This document shows positions 60,569 to 64,000 of a stretch of DNA of 64,000 bases, piece by piece. Every line of letters begins with the position of its first letter. Positions within the stretch are counted from its first letter, which is position 1. The position numbers and the translations under genes are program-made. The stretch comes from Cryptomeria japonica. Taxonomy: Eukaryota > Streptophyta > Pinopsida > Cupressales > Cupressaceae. Below the pieces are notes generated by a model. It was given only the letters and a program-made list of their open reading frames with translations. It searched no databases and was not told the DNA's origin. The stretch lies in assembly GCF_030272615.1 (NCBI RefSeq), contig NC_081412.1, forward strand, positions 143,492,247 to 143,556,246. Direction: 5' to 3'.

Positions 60569-63500
60569 TTACCGGAGTTTGACCAATTTCAAAATTTCTG
60601 GATAAGCTTTCTCTAGTAATTGTATATAGGTATCCCACCTAGTTTTGAATGTTTCAGATATGGATACAAGTCCACTCAGTAAATGTGCAAGTGATTCTTT
60701 CTCAGTGACTTCTTTCAGTGTGGGCTTCGCAAGCATATCCATGCATTCCTTCTTATGTACACCAAGTGAATCCAATCTTGGACTCACCAAACCTCTGAGA
60801 CTTCTTTCTCTCTGAATAATCTTGTCTCTTCCCTTTTCAAAAGAAAACATTTGGTTCTCCAAAGTCAAAATTTGTCCATCAATAGATGTTGTAAGTGAAT
60901 TTAGTCCATCAAAATAATTAGCAATATTAGCAATCTTTTCTTGTAACTCCTTTATCCTCTTATCTACATTTGTTGTAAGAATTTCTATATTACAACAAAC
61001 CCTGTAGATGTTAGTATATTGTTTCAAAGAATTTTCAATAAGTATAAGTTTCTCTCCAATCTTCCTTTTCTTTGTCACAATAATCTGGTCAAAAGCAGCT
61101 TTTTTAGCCAAAGTAAATCTTTCAAGTGCATGTTGCTTGGAAATTTGTTGTAATGATTGAAAGTTTTTAGAGATGTGCTCTGTCAATGCCTTAATCTTAC
61201 CGGAAGGGCTTGCTTCATTTTCAATCATACAATCCAGAATCAGTCTATGCAAAACTGTTATTGACTGATCCATTATTCCTTTGTCTATAGATCCCTCCTT
61301 CATTAGCTTTTGAGAAGTCGTCATCATTATCTCTGTGGGACTCATCTTTGTGATTGATTTCTTCTCAACTTGAGAAGTGTCAATTGCCAAAAGTTTTGCT
61401 AAGGAATCAACTGTCGATTTAGTATTGGGTGTTTTATGAGTCTCCTTTTCCTTTTCTTTATTTTCCTTATCCTCTCCTATTGTATCCCTTTTCTCATCCT
61501 CTTTTGCACTGGTGGCTTCACCACTTGGTGCAGTATCTGTCACTACTGGTGGATTATTATCCACAATATTATCTATATCCTATACATTATCTATATTACC
61601 TTGCTCAAACTGTACAAATTTTGTCTCTGTATGTTTAGCCTGTACACTCTTATTATCTACCAGTTCATTCAAAATTTGATCTGAACTTCCCAAAATTCGT
61701 TTTCCTTTTGATCTATCTGGAATGGTGGGAGCTCTTGCCTTAGCAAATTCTTCTTGAGAAGTAAGGAAATCAGGATTCTTTTGGAACAATTTAGCCCAAC
61801 CATCTCTAGTCTCATTTATTATTTCATTGACTCTACCCATCATTAAGCTTATTTGTCGAGGTTTGTTGCTAAAGATTGTTCTATTTGCAACTTCTATGCA
61901 TCGTTTCATTTCCTTATTATTTATAGAACCACAAATGCCTAAAAGTTCAACTTCCTTAATCTCTTTGTCCCTCTTGATTGCATCTAATCTCCTTGCTTCT
62001 AACTTATTATACAAAGATAAAGGAATTTCCTTCAAAATCTCTACCAAAGCCTTCTTATATATGTCTAAATATAACAAAATTGCTTCTTCTATTTCATTTT
62101 GTTCATTGTCATCTAAATGCTCATATAAATTTGACACATTCTTCGAAATTCCATCTTTAGTTACCTCATTTATCAATTATGCACAAGTCATATTACCGAA
62201 TTCAAGTTGCTTCATCACCCTTTTTCTTCTTCTTGCTGGGGGTTGCAGGAGCGGATGGAATAGGCTTCCTCTTCTGGAGAGGTGTCCTTGCCGGAGGTGT
62301 GGATCTTGTTGTTACCTTTCTTACTAGCTTCCTCCTTGGTTCCACCTACTTCTCTTCTATTGGAGGCTTGTCTGCTTTCTTCATTCGTACCCTTCTGAAT
62401 GCAAGAGGTTGATTATCCTCTATATCAGAGTCAGAAGTGATAGGAGATATGAAAGTTTCTAGCCTCTTTCCCTCAGGAGGACTTTTTTCTATAGTTTCTG
62501 CAGTTGCCATTGTTGGTTGATCTGCCGGTTTAGATTCAGAACCTAGTTTTGTATCTATCCTATGATTAACATTTAGAACAAATGAAGACATTTTGTCTAT
62601 TTTCTTTTCCCTCCTTTTCTTGTTGAAACCAATTTTAACTTTAAGAGGCTTCTCCTCTTTAGTACCAAAGTGTTCAGCCTTATCATCCAAAGGAGCATCA
62701 ATCAGCATTTTAGCATATAGTTCCAAGATGTTGTCATCAACTTCATAGCCCAATTCAGTGACCCATATTGTTCTCGGTTCCACCACTTCCATGAGAATCT
62801 CATCAATTTTCACCATGAAGTAGATTTCAGTGGAGTACTTCTCCATAATATGTTTGGAGATTCTCTCCCTTGGTCTCATGTTCTCTTGCAAAGATTTAAA
62901 GAAGCCCCATAACTTCTCATCCCTATTGCTACCAATACTGGTGATTGCATCTTTAATCTGCATGCCTACCGGTATGTCATGATCCCATCATTTCTTTCCC
63001 AAACCTGGTAGCTCATTCATGAAATACAGCATCAAGCAAACAATAAGGTTGCCAAACCAGAATGTTCCTTTCTTAATACCTTTTATTTTTCCAAGATTTA
63101 TCATTAATTCATTTCTTAACCATTCACACAAATCATACTTTCCATCATTCTTTATCATTTGATATGCAGCATGGATATAGGAACTAGCAACAAAGTTCAA
63201 TCGACTTGATTGTGTTACCTTGTAGCCGATGATCATGCTGGAAAATTTTACATCTATATATTTAATGGTGCTTATCCTCATCGACCCTCCATCATGGGTT
63301 GCGTCGGTAAGCTTTTCAACCTCAATATTGGAGATCTTCTTCCCTGGTTCCTACCTGACTTTGGGTAATCTGGTGACCACCCAAATTGCTTCTTTGGTGA
63401 TCATGTGAGGCCAGTCCAGCCAGATGAATTCATTATGGACCCTACTCAGAACATATCTAATCATTTCATCCTTGAATTTTGGTATATACAGGATTCCAGT

Positions 63501-63800
63501 TAACCCTAGGTCTTTAATGATTTGATATTCTGGCTTGATTATTCTGAAGCCGCCCAATATTACAGATTGATACATTCCCTTGATTTCCTCAGTGCCTAAA
63601 TCCTCCAAAGTATAGTGAATATAGGCCCTGACATCTTCCACATACACTATGCCATCGCGAACCCTCGAAAATGCGCTAGTAGAGTCTTCCTTCATTGCTA
63701 TCTGAGGAACTTCCTTGAAAATAGGTCTGAGCCTATCCTTAACCTCAACAATAGTGGGATTCGCAATGAAAGTAGGAGAAGATGATGATCTGGATGTCAT
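60569..63800 (-). pseudogene. N4 ORF2: unrecognised protein, about 1,075 residues
   Basis: This is the best preserved copy. Likely start ATG 63800 (MTSRSSSSPTFIANPTI), as in N2; an upstream ATG at 63824 is in frame. Blocks: N-terminal (63351-63800) with IVYVEDVRAYIHYTLEDLG and MIRYVLSRVHNEFIWL; second (62988-63281) with SSMIIGYKVTQSSRLN, CEWLRNELMINLGKIKG and FWFGNLIVCLMLYF; third (62700-62963) with LWGFFKSLQENMRPRERI and GYEVDDNILELYAKMLIDAP; basic region (62220-62640); helical block (61580-62176); C-terminal coil (60569-61564, 331 open codons). Stops at about 63351, 62988 and 62346, and one frame shift near 62200. FWFGNLIVCLMLYF is hydrophobic but too isolated to call a membrane protein. 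Confidence 0.8.
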
Positions 63801-64000
63801 TTCAAAGAAATACCTATATAACAATCGTTGGTTGAAATATCTTGATCACTTCTTAGATAATTGCTGGAAATCTTTAGAATGTCTTTGCTAGCTTTTGATC
63901 ACCTATGATTCGCCTTTTCTTCGCTCTGGTTTTCTCGAGTGTTGGGTGAGTAAAAATGAGTCCATTTTTCCTTTTTATCAATGAGTAAACCCTAATCCTT
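63801..64000 (-). other. N4 ORF2 leader
   Basis: Non-coding. It shares a block with the N3 spacer: plus strand GATTCGCC...TTCTCGAGTGTTGGGTGA near 63908-63952 against 50855-50900. It could be a 5' leader, internal promoter or splice acceptor region for ORF2. Confidence 0.45.

Larger units (their letters stand above)
59418..64000 (-). mobile_element. N4: two-gene LTR element of the N2 family (cut by window edge)
   Basis: Left LTR (the 3' LTR of this minus-strand element) at 59418-60325, purine tracts, then ORF2 at 60569-63800 and its leader. ORF1, PBS and the other LTR would lie beyond 64000. The LTR complement starts TGTTGGCAATTGACACTCA, as N2 does, and ORF2 is closely related. Whether pol exists further right is unknown, but N2 suggests not. 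Confidence 0.8.

Noticed and set aside
1-64000. CRISPR array, operons or prokaryotic promoters
   Set aside because: No regularly spaced short repeats or compact gene runs; all coding sequence is of plant LTR-retrotransposon type.

Overview
This window looks like intergenic DNA from a large, repeat-rich seed-plant genome. A gymnosperm such as a conifer is plausible, but no host marker gene proves it. The DNA is AT-rich. I found no intact host gene, no tRNA or rRNA gene and no bacterial feature. Almost everything is LTR retrotransposon sequence, nested up to three elements deep. Most layers are dated relative to each other by LTR ends (TG...CA) and matching 5-bp target-site duplications (TSDs).

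Labels used below. L0 (1-1030): 3' part of a copia-type LTR. T1 (2656-34893, + strand): Tat/Ogre-type Ty3 element with 6.3-kb LTRs and TSD CCTTA. Its 5' LTR is interrupted by G1 (4993-12745, - strand), a chromodomain Ty3 element with TSD CTTTT, and by N1 (13012-17074, - strand), a small pol-less element with TSD ATTAA. N2 (36634-58236, + strand, TSD GAATA) is a pol-less two-gene element. It is interrupted by N3 (39092-53739, - strand, TSD GAATC), another pol-less two-gene element. N3 is in turn interrupted by C1 (44077-50745, - strand, TSD CTCTT), a conventional full-length copia element. N4 (59418 to beyond the right edge, - strand) is a third two-gene element of the N2 family. The oldest layer is a decayed minus-strand coding region split by T1 (1046-2650 and 34899-35820) plus a copia pol scrap (35822-36140).

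Two things stand out. First, the T1 LTR itself carries a long coding region (about 1,200 codons) in U3, upstream of a TATA-like box and followed by about 1.2 kb of non-coding LTR. Both LTR copies carry it, and the old minus-strand sequence flanking T1 encodes a diverged relative. Second, N2 and N3 have no protease, integrase, reverse transcriptase or RNase H. Each carries ORF1, a long coiled coil followed by about four CCHC zinc knuckles, and then ORF2, an unrecognised protein of roughly 1,060-1,120 residues conserved between N2, N3 and N4. N1 looks like an internally deleted version that fuses ORF1 to the ORF2 C-terminus. These elements share primer-binding sites, polypurine tracts and U5 motifs with the autonomous element C1, so a C1-like element could have supplied pol in trans.

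All reading frames are broken. A large share of the stops are Q codons changed from CAG to TAG, as expected from deamination of methylated CHG sites in silenced plant DNA. No element here looks currently active.
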